This document shows positions 44,444 through 58,623 of a stretch of 64,000 nt of DNA, in pieces (positions within the stretch are counted from its first letter, which is position 1; each line of letters begins with the position of its first letter). A program made the translations under genes and the position numbers. Location: NCBI GenBank assembly GCA_945859605.1, contig OX243816.1, forward strand, positions 37,306,676 through 37,370,675. The letters run 5' to 3'. Origin of the DNA: Lumbricus rubellus. Lineage: Eukaryota; Annelida; Clitellata; Crassiclitellata; Lumbricidae. The notes below the pieces were generated by a model. The model worked only from the letters and a program-made list of their open reading frames with translations, searched no databases and was not told the origin of the DNA.

Positions 44444-44724
44444 TCGATATTCAATAATTGAATATCGATATTAAATAAATATCGATATTCAATAATTGAA
44501 TATCGATAATTATTTTATATGCTTTCTGCATCTGATTTTGGCATCATCATCTGTTATTTTGTGCGTCATAATCATCGACGTCGTCGTCATCTTCTGTCCA
44601 GAGACACCATAACATGCTCCGGTCCCCGATACTAAAGCTTAGCCCTTTGCTAATTGCTATAATTCATCCATTGATCACGTGACGTTGACGACCTACCCGA
44701 GGGTGATCTTCGTCGTCGTCATCC

Positions 44725-44901
44725 TTAACGAACGACCCTCGTGAATTCCCTGGTGACGGACATGGACCTCGTGCCTCTTCCGGTTGGTCCAGCTCGGATG
44801 ATCGTGATGTTCTTCTCGGCTGAGTCGGCTCTTCTCTCCGCCTCCTCGACCAACGTCTGAGACTTGCGGTACTTGTTCATCGTTATGTTCACGACGTCCT
44901 C
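44725..44901 (-). CDS. Prm: Paramyosin coding exon 15 and stop
   Basis: 177 nt encoding residues 820-877 and TAA (44727-44725). Rod end [20 protein letters not shown] is followed by the non-helical tailpiece with [14 protein letters not shown]. Acceptor CAG at 44904-44902. Confidence 0.96.
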   Translation of the reverse strand, partial: EDVVNITMNKYRKSQTLVEEAERRADSAEKNITIIRAGPTGRGTRSMSVTREFTRVVR

Positions 44902-47900
44902 CTGATGAACATAGATCAGATCATACAGCGTTCAAAGGTTGAGAATTAAGGAGCGTCATCGATCGATAGAAGATTAATAATTATTGGTCAATGAAGAAAG
45001 TCTCAGACATAGATGCAGTCAGAAGAAGTAAGCGATGTTGTGGTAGGCTATGTAAGAAATAATTGTTGCAGATGGATGGATGGATGGATGAATGGATGGA
45101 TGGATGGGTGGGTGGGTGGATGGATAGATGTAAGGATGGATTGGACGTAGGAGGAGGTTTGTAGGTGAAAAGAAGGTATAGATTGACTGATGGATGGATT
45201 GATGAATGTGGATGAATGGATGAGTGCAGTGATTGATTGTTTGAAGGATGGATGGATGGATGGATAGATGGATGAATGAAGAAGAGATGGGCGGATGGAT
45301 GAATTGACAGTTTTCCATCAGTTAAACATGAGTTGGAAAGGTGTCGCAAAATCTTTAGACAAATTTCTATTTTAGCCGGGATTTGAACTCCTGTCCGCTC
45401 AATTGACAGCCCAGCATGCTACCTAGTTAGCCTACATGTACTTCAAGGAAGAAGAAACTCTGAACTGACCGCTTCTTCGAGCTGTCGTTTGAGCGTCTTG
45501 ATCTTGATGACGTACGTGTTGACCGTGTCCGTCAGTTCGGCCACCAGTCTGTGGTCATCCTCTCCCTGTGTCCTCAGCTCCTGCACCAAACGCTGCAACT
45601 TCCTGTTCTCGGCCAACAGATCGCGACCACGCCTCTGCTCAGCCTCAAGCTCAGCCTCCACATCACGAAGCTGTCACAATGATACACACATTTAAAATAT
45701 AATAACCAGACAATGCTGATCTACCAGAGAGTTAAATGTTCGACAAATGTGCCCTGTGAACGTTTGACATTTGGAACCCATAGAATATTATTGACCATTG
45801 AAACTACTTTGATAGTTATTTCATTCTTCTTTCACTTTTTTATAGAGCGAGTTTCCAACCTATACCCAAAGGCTAGACCGAACATCGTGAAACCTAACCC
45901 TCAGCTAACCGCACACTTTCTTTCCACCTAGAGAGTATACCAGACAGTTGCGACCTACCACGAACCCAGTTCAACCCTTGTGCCATGCCCTGACATAAAT
46001 GGCCGCCACATGTGCACTCCTACCAACCTCCGTGCCAAGGCGGACCCTTGTCTCAGCCCTGCTCCGTGAACTCCTCGAATTAAGAACACTCCCCACATTA
46101 ATGGAGATCTACCTTCTGACCTCGTCCACTAAACCCCTCCCCGACCTTTTACCCATTCTCAGCGTGACCTACCCTGACCTCGAACACTCCACACAATAAT
46201 GGAGATCTACCTTCTGACTTCGTCCACGAAATCCCTCCCCGACCTTTAACCCCCCCCCCCCAGGCAGCGTGACCTACCCTGGCCTGTAGCTTGGCGACGA
46301 GACGCTTCCCTTCCTTCTGCGCGAAAGCCTCGGCCTCCTCCAGACGAACGGTGATCTCACGGATCTCAACCTCCAGCGACTTCCTGATCGTATCCGCCTT
46401 CTTGAAGTTGTCCTGCTCCTGGCGCAGTTCCTCGATCAGCCTGTTCACCTCCAGCTGGAGTCGGTCGGCCCTCTCCTCGGCCGCTCGGCGTCCGTTGACG
46501 GCCTCGTCGTAGGCCGCTTGCAGCGACAGCACATCGGCCTCCAGACGACGCTTGTCACCCGTCAGCGATGTGACGCTGATCGTCAGCTCGTTGACGCGGT
46601 TAGACGCGTCGCCCAGCTCACCCTCGGCGTTCTTGCGAGCCCTCTCCGCCTGTTGTTGTCGAAGCAACCGAACAGAAATTTGCATGTTAGCATAGTGTTG
46701 ATTACTGCATTGGAATCATCGCTTTTTAATTTGATTATTAGCCTGTATGATTAGCCTACGCTGGATTAATTTGGCCAATTCCAAAGAAATTGTGAGACTT
46801 GACTGAAATTAATTTAGAGAAATAACAGTCTCAACAGACATCAAAGCCACACGACTTGCGTCAGAAACTCAAACGACTTAGACTTCAACTAAGTCTTATA
46901 ACGATGATGGTGAAAATTATGACGACGACGATGATGATGCTGTCAATGACTCTCTGATGATAACTACGACATCACCATCAAAATGGTGCTGCATTGGTGC
47001 ATCATCAATTCATCATGAAATGTTCTAATAATGGCGATATAGTAATATTTACTAAGTTGGAGCGCGTGTTAATGACGCGAAGATGTGCGACTAAAAGTTA
47101 GAGCTGGAGAGCGTGTGGATGTGGAGATGGAAGTGTGTGGTGTGACCTTACCGTTTCGAGAAGTGCGCGAACGTCTTCCAGTTCCGTCTGGAGGGCGATG
47201 CGTCTCCTTTCCAGGATGATGGCCGACTGTCTGGCCTCCTCTGCAGCATGGCGCTCTCCGTCCAAGGCCACCTCCAGGTCCTGCGAGGGGGACAACAACA
47301 ACAACAGCGACACTGATAACAATAAGCCGACACATTATAAAGGATTGTTACTGCTGCTATACTCATCAATAAAAGAAAGTGGCCTTTCAGCGTGAACATG
47401 AGTGTTACAAGAACATTGAGGCTACATAGAAGCCCTGATGACCTTGACCCTTAATTAATTGCTCAAGATTCCTGCATGTGAGCTACCTGGTAGCGATTCA
47501 AACTCATACTCTTCGCTCTGCAAGACTAGCACTGAAACCACTCAGCTACCGTTCCAAAAGCCATTGAGGCTTGTAGCCTACATTACTATGTACAATGTAG
47601 GCCTACATGAATGTTTATTTTTGCAGCACAAAAGCACATCACGATAATTAGCATCGTGACTGTTACACGAACATTGAGGCTAGCAATAGAGGTTCTGCTG
47701 ACCTTGACCCTGACAGCGAGTGACTTGTTGGCCTTGGCCAGTTCGGCATTGCTGCGGTTCAGTGCGTCGATCTGGATTTCGAATTCACGGATGTCCGACT
47801 CGTACTTCTTCTTCAGACGACTCAGTTCAGCCTTGTACTTGGACTCGATGTCGACGATCGTCCTCTGCAGCTCGTCGATCGCTCTCTGGCTGCTCTTACT

Positions 47901-50900
47901 GCAAGGTCAAACACCAAGGTCATTCGTCAAGATTTTAGTTGATCAGAGGCCGTAAGGTAGGCTTAAAGGCATAGGCGCACCACCGTGCACCCTATGGGAC
48001 CCACGGGATGCCCCCAACTTTTCGGAGGTTTGGGAAGGTCCCCCAACTTTCGACGAATGGCCCTCCCCCCAACTTTCAAGTCAATTTACTACAACAGAAA
48101 ATGGTGACGTCATAAAGATAAAAATGCATAATACCCTTATGAGGAAAGCCAGGGACATACAGAGACACAGAAACAGAAAGACAGCCACAGACAGACACAG
48201 ACAGACACAGACTTTAAAGGAAGTTTTAAAGGGAATTTTTAGAACCGCACAACTCCTTTTTTCCTTTCCCATCTTCCGTGGTAAATTACTTCCAATCGGA
48301 GGACAATGACCTTTTTGCTAGTTTTAACTGTACAGAAGTGCTTCTACAACAGCACATTTTGTGTACAACTGCACGCTAAAAAAGCCCTGGACACAGACAG
48401 ACACAGACAGACACAGACAGAAAGAGACAGACAGAAAGAGACAGTCCAATAGAGACAGACACAGACACAGACAGACAGAAAGAGACAGACAGAAAGAGAC
48501 AGTCCGATAGAGACAGACAGACACAGACAAACAGACATAGACAAACATACAGACAGAAAGAGAGAGCTTTTGCAAGTGTCTTTCTCTGACCGAATGTTTT
48601 CGATTTCTTCGTCCTTCTCTCTGAGTCTGTGCTCGAGGTCTGACCGCAGCTGGGCGAGGGCACCATTGGCTGCATCGAGGCGTGCCAGGGCGTCCTTCAG
48701 AGCATCCTTTGTGTCGGCCAATTCGCTGCTCAGTCCGTCTCTCTCGCTCTGCAGCTGAAGTCGGATGGCGAGCAACTCCTGGACCTGGCGACTCAAGTCC
48801 TTGTTCTGACTCAGAGCCTCGTGCAGGGAATCTGTCAAAGGAACAGAGCAAACAAGACTATGACTATGACAATGACTATGACAATGACTATGACTATTAC
48901 TATGACTATTACTATGACTATTACTATGACTATTACTATGACTATTACTATGACTATTACTATGACTATTACTATGACCGCACAGGTCGCCATGACCTCG
49001 TATGCCATAACCAACAGAACTGAAGTAAAGTGCGAGTTCATCCAAGTCGAGTCCGAGTCCAAAGCTGTTCGAGTCCGAGTCATACCACAGAAGCGACCTT
49101 ATGAAGTGAGTAGTATCGTATGCCCTTTACAAATGGAGAGAGTATAGTGTCTTACTCTTTGCGAATGAAGAGAGCAGTGAGTTCTATTAAGCCCTTGAAA
49201 ATTGGAAAGTATACTGACTGCTGAGTCTTCCCATTCGGGAATGAAGATTCCGAAAAGATTAATGAGTCTTACTCTTTGAGAATTAAAGATTTCTGAACTT
49301 TCTCCTGGTTAGAATGAAGACAAGAAGATCGAGGACAACAGCGAGTCATTCATAGGCCTATTATTGTAGACTAGACGAAGGAGAGATAAGGAGCAGCAAG
49401 TGTCTTACCCGAAAGATGTTTGTTTTCCCTGCCCAGTCCTTCGTTTCGCTCCTGGAGTTCTCCAACTGTGACTCTCAGACGAGCAAGTTCTGCGCTCAGT
49501 CTCTGGTTCTCACCACCTGCGCTCTGCAGAGCGGCGTTCAGTTCATCCACTCGTCGCTGGAGGTCAGCGTTCGCTGTCTCGTACTGCTTCAGACGCTTAG
49601 CAAGCTCGTTCACATTGGCATTCGCCTGTTCAGAGGGAGAAAGAAAATGCAAACTTCGTAATTGCCCTGTATAAATATGCAGCCCGATTCGTACGTACAA
49701 TCGTACATACATGCGCACATACATTCGTATAGCGTACATCGCACCGCATAGGCTACATACGTACATGCAGACAAGTACGTAGGTTAATTACGTACATACA
49801 TATAGGCCTACATCACACACATATACATACGCGCATTATATACAACATGTGTTCATGTGCAATAAAGTATACACACGTGTATATTTAATAATAATATTAA
49901 ATATCGGACCTACGCAAATGCACATATTATTTGCCATTATGCACAAGCATACATGACTTTGTATCGGCCTATATATAGCCTATATACACTGAGAAATTTC
50001 GCGGATTAGCATAAAATAAATTATGATGAGATTATGATTGCCCTGAGTGAAGCTGAGTCGACATGAAGCGATGACTTACTGTTTCGAGTTGAAGAGTGAG
50101 GTCTCTGATTTCGATCTGTAGTCTGTTCTTATCCTTCTCCAACTTAGCCGCGCGGCTTCTCGCCTGCTCTGCAAGGTCTTCGAGCTCAGCGATGCGCGCA
50201 GTGAATTTACGCCTGCAAGGAAATCAGTACAACTCCACATTGCAATCTCTAAGCAGTCGTGTCTACTTACAGCAGAAACTAGTGTTGCAGGTTTCCCAAC
50301 ACACATAAGTTGTTGATGATAATGATAATGAAATGACGACGACAATGGAAAATAATTCCGCATCAACCTAGATGGAGCCGAGTATCTTCCAGTACTTGTA
50401 ATCGTATACATCGTGATCGTAATCTCCAAATTTATAAAGCCCAACTCGAAAGCCAAGCGCGGAGCACCAGCTTATGCACGAGCGCTGTGTTGCGTCAAAA
50501 AGGTTGTCCGTAAGAGTAGTCCAAAGGTGGTCCGGGTCGAGTTACCATAGGATCAGAGGGGCGGAACAGCTTCTAAGCCAGGTGTCGTCTGAGTCAGGAA
50601 TTGGAAGGTGGAGGATCAGATGATTCTGGGTAAGATTTCTTGAAAAGCAGTGTCTTTAGTTTCGAATTAAAAGCCTGAGGTGTGATGGATAGAGGAGTCT
50701 GAGGAAGTTGATAGTGTGTGATTAGTAATGATGGTGGAGAAACTTTAAAAGGATCGGAATTCAGGAAGCAGATCATTCAAAGGCGTGGTGCTGTGTTGGA
50801 ATACTGCCGCCCGTTATTCAATAAGCAATGGTCACCGATGATGCAATTCAATTGTTCAAGCCGATTAGAGGGTCTAGTTATAAATCACAGTAGGGCTCTC

Positions 50901-53900
50901 ATCTTCAGTGCGGTATCCATGAACTGTGTACCTCCTCCTCACCTGATCTCCTCGACCTCCTCGGCCTTCGCCAGAATCTCTTTGTCGAATCTGCTCTTCA
51001 GCGACTGGTAATCGCCGAGCGCCTTCTGCAGTTGAAGGCGAAGACTTGCCGCCGCTTCCGACTCCTCCTCAAAGCGAGCGCTTAGGTTGTCGAAATCCAC
51101 CTGCAGACTGTTCAGCTGAATGGCCAGCGTGCTTCTCTCCTGTTCAACACATTCAACACATGCAGCTGATTATTATTATTATTAATTATTATTATATAGC
51201 GCCAATTCATTCAGCCACGCTTCATTAATCACAGGGTATATCAGATGGACATGGAGCTGCGATCGGGACTGTGCCTTTCTGAGGTTCTTGGATGGCGACG
51301 GATCATGGCGCTATATAAAGGCCAGATGCATACATATATGAAATTATGTGGAACAACTCCGTCATTGGGCATACTCTGGTGGTGCCAGTGACAAAGTTGG
51401 ATGAATGAGGAGGGAGACGCTGATCGTATTTCTCATGACACTGTGTCTCTATAGCAGTTGCAAGTCAACCGTAATAATAAGAAATCGTTAATAGAAAAAC
51501 TAGAAAAGAAGGGAGGAATGAAATAACGAAAGAGTGAAGGAAGGAAGAAAGGAAGGAAAGAGTGAATGGAGGAAGGAAAAAAGGAAGGAAAGAGTGAATG
51601 AAGGAAGGAAGAAAGGAAGGAAAGACTGAAATGAGACAATTAACTAAACGGACGGATACAGTGAATGGTGTCTGGGACTTTGAGATTTGAAAGACGTGGA
51701 ATAATGAAGATTTGAAATCATTGATGCAGAAGAAATACTTTTTAGAACTGTGAATGGAATAGAGACACGAATCGCAAGGTTAGGAATTTGTAGAGTAGGT
51801 CATAGACTTCTAGATTACTATAGCATCGCCCTTGAGTAGGTGTATAGAACCAGTTGGTCGGCGGTGTTATTGCTGTTACGTATAAGTCAGTCGGTGTTGC
51901 TGTTGCTGTTGTTGTTGTTTTCGTTCTAACAGCCAAGGCATCTATAGATATTCCGTAGCAGTTTTGATGCCTGGAATAGTGCCCATAATTGTGCAAGTTT
52001 TGGAACGAGGCCATAGTTTCTTTAGCCGTGGCTCATTCTCCAGTCAAGAAACAGAAGTCACTGAGAGTGAGAAACAGAGAGAGAGAGACAGATAGACAGA
52101 CAGAGACAGATAGACAGAGACAGAGACGGACAGAGTGCCTATAACAAGAGGATGATGAATTGGTTTGGTATGTTACAGCTGTTGGCTTAGTGGAAACGTC
52201 TGATTCCACGTAAGAGTTGCGTGATCAATGGTGTCTGCACGTGGCACCAGTGAAGCTGTTGACGTCTACACTCTATCGCAGATGCCACGGGTTGCAGAAG
52301 AGGATTTACAGACAGAAAGACAGAGACAGAGACAGACAGAGAGGGAGCATGCAAGAGACGCATGGACTGAGAGATATAGAGAGCAAGAGAAAGATATATA
52401 CAGAGAAAAAAAGAGAAAGTATAAGTGAAAAGACTAGAAGTATAAAGCCATACAAACACATGCTGTGGCAATGCAGGCGAGCAGACCAGCAGCCAAAAAG
52501 ACCAACAGTCTGGCAACAGAATGATGGATCGAGAAAGAGATAGACTGCCAAGCAGACAGACGTCTGGTAGACAAAGAGGCATGACAGCAGAGGACATACA
52601 GTCACATACTCCAACTTTTTATCACTCATTTGTCAATTTCAATCACTGGCTGCGGAACTAAATATACTACGATAGATGTGTCGTAAGGCGTTCTAATACC
52701 TAAGGCAGGCGTTCCATAAATTTCATCGAAACTGTCTGTGTTTCAAGAATTGGTAATGCGGAGTATATTTTGTTGATGGGTATGGTTGTCAAATGTCCAA
52801 TGCAGCAATGCTAGAGTGAAAATTTGAGTTATTCTCGACCGCTGAGAGAGAAAGTAATTTCATGATGTCTGAGATGAGTCTATCTACTATTTTCCTTGTT
52901 TAACATAATTATCGAGTAAAACATTGTTAGTTAATAGGGTGGAATCTTTTACATTCAAACAATTATTGCAGAGTTTCCTCCCCTTCCATTTCTAATTCTT
53001 TATACAAATATTCAATGTCTACATCCATCTATCCATCCCTCATCCACCCATCCATTCTCCACCCATTTCATCCATCCATCCATCCATCCATCCATCCATC
53101 CATCCATCCATCCATCCATCCATACATCCCTCATCCATCCATCCACCCACCCATCCACCCATCCATCCATCCTCCACCATCCATCCATCCATCCCCCACC
53201 ATCCATCTATCCCCCACCATCCACCCACCACTCCCTCCCTCCATCCATCCACCAACCAACCCACCAACCCACCAACCCATCCATCCATCCACCCATCCAC
53301 CCACCCATCCACCCACCCATCCCAATATGCATCCACCCATCCATCCATCCACCCATCCACCCATCCACCCATCCATCCATCCATCCATCCATCCATCCAT
53401 CCATGATCCGTTCTCCTTACCCTGGCCTCCTCGTCGGCTCTGGCCTTGGCTTCGTCCAGCTGAAGTTGGAGCTGCGACTTCGTCTTCGACAGAGCTCCGT
53501 TGCTCGAGTCGAGGTCCTGGACCTGTCGATGGAGTTCGAAGTTCTCCTGGGTGAGTCTCGCCTTCAGGTTGTTCAGGTCCTGGTTGAGATGAGCGAACTC
53601 GTCGTTCTGTGCCTTCAGTCGCCTCAGCTGATCCTCAAGACCCTCCACCCGAGACTCAGCGTGCACCTGCAAACACCACACACGCGACCCATAGAACTAT
53701 AGAGTAGGGTATTTAGGGTAGGGTAAGGTAGGGCATGGTGTGGTAGGGTAAGGTAGGGCATGGTAGGTATGGTAGGGTAGAGTAGGGTATGGTAGGCTAG
53801 GTTATGATGGGGTAGGGTATGGTAGTGTATGGTAGGACATGATAGAGTATAGTAGGGTAGGATAGAATATAGGTTAGGTTAGTTTAGGTTGGGTATAGTA

Positions 53901-55940
53901 TGGTATGGTAGGGTAGGGTAGAGCAAGGTATGGTTTGGTAGGGTAGGGTAGGATATGGCATGGTAGGGTAGGATATGGTATGGTATGGTAGAGGAGTATG
54001 GTAGGGTAGGGTATGGTAGGGTATGGTATGGTAGAGTAGGAAAGGCGAGTTGAGGTGTGAAATCATATGGCACAACCAAATACAGTTCCGTATAATGTGG
54101 TAGGGAAGCCTTAGTGGCAGTCATCTGTTGTTGAACTTTTTTTTACTTGCACACAAACGGAGCAATAGAACAAAAGAGGGACAACGTGACAATAGGGGAA
54201 CATCAGAAAACCGAGGGAAGACAAAAAACAGAGTAACAGGACATGAAACCACAGCGTTTCTTAATTTGGTTCGATTTGTGATAAAGCTAATTTCATCCAA
54301 AGTCCATGGAATCAAACAAAGGAAGACACCTGTATAGTTTCAGTGTGCCTGCGATTATTTTCAAACGTTGCAATAAATTATTATATAGTCTATGTATATA
54401 GGACTATATAATTATGTAAGTCTGACCTTCGCTTTGTTCGCTCCGTCTAATAAGGTTGACAGGTTGTCGACCTCGACGATGAGCTGCTGCCTGTCTTTCT
54501 CGGCTCTGAAAAACAATAAATTATTATTAATAAACACTACAAATAATTCATTTACTTATTAAAATCAAGCAAACAATTTGGCTAAGATTAAGATTCTAAA
54601 AAGCAACATTGAATGGTGTAGCCTAAATAAAATGTTGTGGAAACACGCAACGTTGATCCAATTATAGGACTAAAATTAATAACAGACTACCCTAAGTGAA
54701 GTTCGTTGATAACTCTAAGATTAGTTAAAGGTGCATTCTGAAGCCAGGCAACTGCATGGGCAGCGATAAAACTGGCTCACTGACTTATTAAACTGGTATC
54801 AGCTGCATATTTGTTTAGAATCAGTTTATGAAAAAGCAGTGTGCTTTATCGACAATTACATAATAATAGATAATCTATCCTTAAAATGGTTCAATATCTG
54901 AGGGTAGGGTAGGGTATGGTGGGGTGTTTTGTGACAGTTGCATACTGCATAGGCCTACTTACCTACCTTCCCACGGTATATTTACGCATTCTTGCAACAG
55001 TCAATGCTTAACAGTAACTAGAGCGCTGTGGTGTAGGGGTAAATTTGGTGACCTGCAGCCGGAAGGTTGCGGATTCGAATTCGCCTCAAGCCGCCTAGTA
55101 TACGGACCCTCAGCATCAGAGCAAATCCCTTAATTACTCGCAATGCGCCAATGAGCTTTTGGCGATTCAATGTCCACGCTGTAGTCGGGAGCGCCTCTTG
55201 GCCTCTGAGTAGAAATCTTGAAGGGGCGCTATATAACAAGTGCTCACACATACATACATACTTACATGACTAGAAATGCAACAGCTTTAAATTGACCCTA
55301 TAGTATACTTACTTGCCGCGTTGTTTGTTGGAGTTGTCGAGTTGATCGGAGACGTCGTTGAGCGCGTCTTGATGTCTCTTTCGCAGACTCGCTTCGTTCG
55401 CTTCGTGTTGCACGGTCAGGATTTCGACATGCTTCTTGAACTTCTGCAGCTCAGCCTCCTTCTTGCGATTCGCTTCACCCTGACAACAGCAGCGCATAGG
55501 TCGGGTCAGGTCAAGGCCATGAGAGGTTATGTATTATTTGTGGTTGAGATTCAGACGGAAAATGAACAAGAAACCAAAGAATGGAATGAGTCGACGAATA
55601 GGCACAATAGATGATGATAATAATGATGATGATAGTTATAATATTAAAAATAATAATAATTATTATTATTACTATTATTATTAGCATGAGCATTAATTTA
55701 ATTCGGAATGCGCTAACGGCAACACTGAAATGTAAGTCATAGACGCAGATAGCTAATAGTCAGAGGAAGAAAGTCGAAGGAAGATTCAGTCAGATATCGA
55801 AATGCCTGACAGTCAAAAAGAAAGTGTAAGTTTTGATCCGCATTTTAAACGAAGGATGTGAATTTGAGCTTTGACAGATATTGATGGTGAAATTAATGAC
55901 AAATGAAGAAGAAGAAGAAGAAGAAGAAGAAGAAGAAGAA

Positions 55941-56012
<72 letters not shown>

Positions 56013-56992
56013 ATCAGTGTTGACTTGTTCTCGATAATGATTACGATGACGATAATAGGATGAATTCCATGGAGCTAATTAATCATTGATTCGTTTTTTG
56101 GATCTTATAATGTCTTTAATGAATGGCTCTATTGTGATCTGCAGTCTTTGTCTTATGTGTTACCTGGGCAGATGTAATTCCATCGGCTTCATCCAGTTTG
56201 TCTGCGATTCCGTCATACTGGAAAGCGAGTTCGGCCAGCTCCTTTTCCGCCTATAACAATTGCAGACCACAGAGGTCAGACGTGTAACAAAGTCATGCCA
56301 CTTCATGATTGAGATTTACTTCAACTCACATTACCTTATTCTGTATTTGTAAATATAGTTTTATAGCTTCTATTAGCGCCGGTGAATTTTTGCAGAAACA
56401 TGCAGATTGTTGAGTCTAATTTTTCATTTCCCAGTGGCGGATCCAGGGGGGGGCAATCCGGCCATGGCCCCCCCATTGAAAATTGCCATGGGACGTGGCC
56501 CCCCCATTTGGTCTGAAATTAGGAATAGGAATGTGGGTGCAACGGATATTGGCCCCCCCTATTCGGAAAATTGTACGGAACTTGGCCCCCCCCCCGTTCG
56601 ATTTCCAAAATGAGGGCTAAAAAAAGGTCGTCAATTTTTTTGGCGGATGAAATGGTATGATTTTCCAAAAAAATTTGGCGGATGACTAAAAAAAAAAGGT
56701 CGTCAACTTTTTGGGCGGATGAAATGGTAAGATTTTCCCGAAAATTTTGGCGGATGACTAAAAAAAATTGGGGGGAAAAGTTTTGCCTTTTTCTTCCATC
56801 CGAGATCTAAGATTTTGGCCCCCCTTGAAACAGTTCTGGATCCGCCACTGTCATTTCCCTATATTATTGTAATAACTTGCAACATGTCACTTAATATTTT
56901 TGAATAAACGAAATTATTATATATTTTATATGTTTTATTTGATTACTAATAAGTACCAATATATTATCCTATATAAAATCTCAACTATCGTC

Positions 56993-57023
<31 letters not shown>

Positions 57024-57220
57024 GCAACATATGCCCAAACACGTGCATCTATTTAACAACGGCCTATCCATATAGCAGTGCACCACCCTACGTAACCTCT
57101 CAGGCTGAGGGACGAGTAACCTGACGTCAGAGGCATTTGTCAATCTCATCTCTAAATGCTAATGACTTCTATGTTTAGAATCGCAATGAATGGATTCGGT
57201 CTTTTCCACAGGCAATTCAG

Positions 57221-57271
<51 letters not shown>

Positions 57272-58592
57272 CTCTCTGGCTGTCTGTCTGTCTGTCTGTC
57301 TCTCCTAGGCGTGCCTCTCCTTCATTCGTCCTCCAAGAGAGAGTTATCCGTCCTGGAAAGCAGCATCGAAGTTGCGGGATGCCTGCTGGCTCTCTAGCGA
57401 CCAACACAGGCCAACCGGTGATTTACTCCATTCCACGCATTCACAGACGTTGCCGCCCTGCCACTAAATCACATTTCAACCTCTACTGCCTCTGCCTACT
57501 ACTTTCCTAGTCTTCTTCTTTCTTCTCTTCCTCCTCCTCCAACCAATCCAAGTTCTTCTCCTTCCACTCTTTGACTCCCTTGCCTACGTCTAATTCCACC
57601 TACTCTTTTTTCTAGCCCTAACTTTCTGTTTACTACTCTTCCCTATCTTCCCCGTCTTCTTCTTCCATGTTCTACGCCTCTTCTTCTTCTTCAGACTCCG
57701 TCCAGCCTCCATTTCAATCACTCCTCCACTTAGTCCTCATCCTCTTCCTCCTCCTCCTTCTCCGTCTCTTTTTCCTTCTCTTTATCCTTCTCCTTCTTCT
57801 GCCTGAGTCCAAATGAAGTTCTCTCTCCTTCTCCTTGTACTTCTCTTTATCCTTCTTCTTCTCTTTATCCTTCTCCTTCGTCTGCCTGAGTTCAATTGAA
57901 GTCGGAATACTTCATGTCTTCCCGTATCTAGTTTTCCACTCGTAGGCCTATACTTCCATCGGAACCTTCCACTCATTAACATTCTGTTCAGTTCCATCTG
58001 TGTTCCACCTCTTCCTCTTCTTTTCTCAGTTCGTCTTCTGTCTCAACTGACTCTCGTTGTTCTATTCTTAGCTCTTCAACCATTCCAATTTCACCTATTC
58101 TTCTCTCCTCTATTCTATTTTTACTTCCGTTGTCTTTCTATCGTCTCAAATTTGTTTTGCACTGTTCCTTTATAAATTCTTCTCTTACTGTAACTCTTAT
58201 CTTCATTTCTTCTTCATTTCTCCTCTGCTCTGATATCTAGTCTACTTTATCTTCTCATATTCCATTCTCTTATTCCTAGTCTCCGCTGTTCCCTATAGGT
58301 TATAACATTACAAAACATCCCCTCTATACTTGGCTGTTTATTCTCCTCTCCAGCGCTCCCGTTGCAGTATCTAAGGTTTCCAGCGTCTCTTGTTCCATCA
58401 ACTATTTTTCGTTTTTCTCATTATTCTTTTGTATACTTATTCATTCTCCTGCCAAAAGTTAATTAGGCCTATGGATTCTAGCGCATCTGTAAGAATCGTC
58501 CAATATAACTTGATAGCTAATAAATAAAGCATTGCAACTTTACAAACTTTCCTTCGGCCTCGGCTGAGCTATGGCGCTAAATAAATCGTCTT

Positions 58593-58623
<31 letters not shown>

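Larger units (their letters stand above)
41012..44724. other. Intergenic region between ASB-like gene and paramyosin
   Basis: Holds imperfect 29-30 bp tandem units (AATCCTGGGAATTTGCC-like, 41500-41590), a 13-bp stem hairpin (41651-41679), a LINE 3' end (42150-42640), a hAT-like MITE (42786-43023), a CTGA array (43047-43223) and 20-bp tandem repeats (44348-44443). 43550-44340 is AT-rich, and I see nothing there. Confidence 0.7.
44902..50942 (-). other. Paramyosin introns 14 to 7
   Basis: Introns between the exons in this span are 0.4-0.8 kb. They contain the GATG array, a C-run at 46250-46261, ACAGACAGAC tracts (48380-48560), a 12-bp ATGACTATTACT array (48856-48975) and a LINE 3' end (50435-50890). 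I see no additional exons. Confidence 0.75.

Noticed and set aside
48324..49045. Frames with Ser-His-Ser-Asn repeats or long Cys/Leu/Ser tails near paramyosin exon 10
   Set aside because: Only the middle part (48591-48831) is exon. The rest is 12-bp repeat and ACAGAC tract read-through.
53015..53554. 179-aa His/Pro/Ser repeat frame on the plus strand and its minus-strand counterpart fused to paramyosin exon 6
   Set aside because: The plus frame is the CCAT array. The minus frame is exon 6 read through its GTAAGG donor into the intron.
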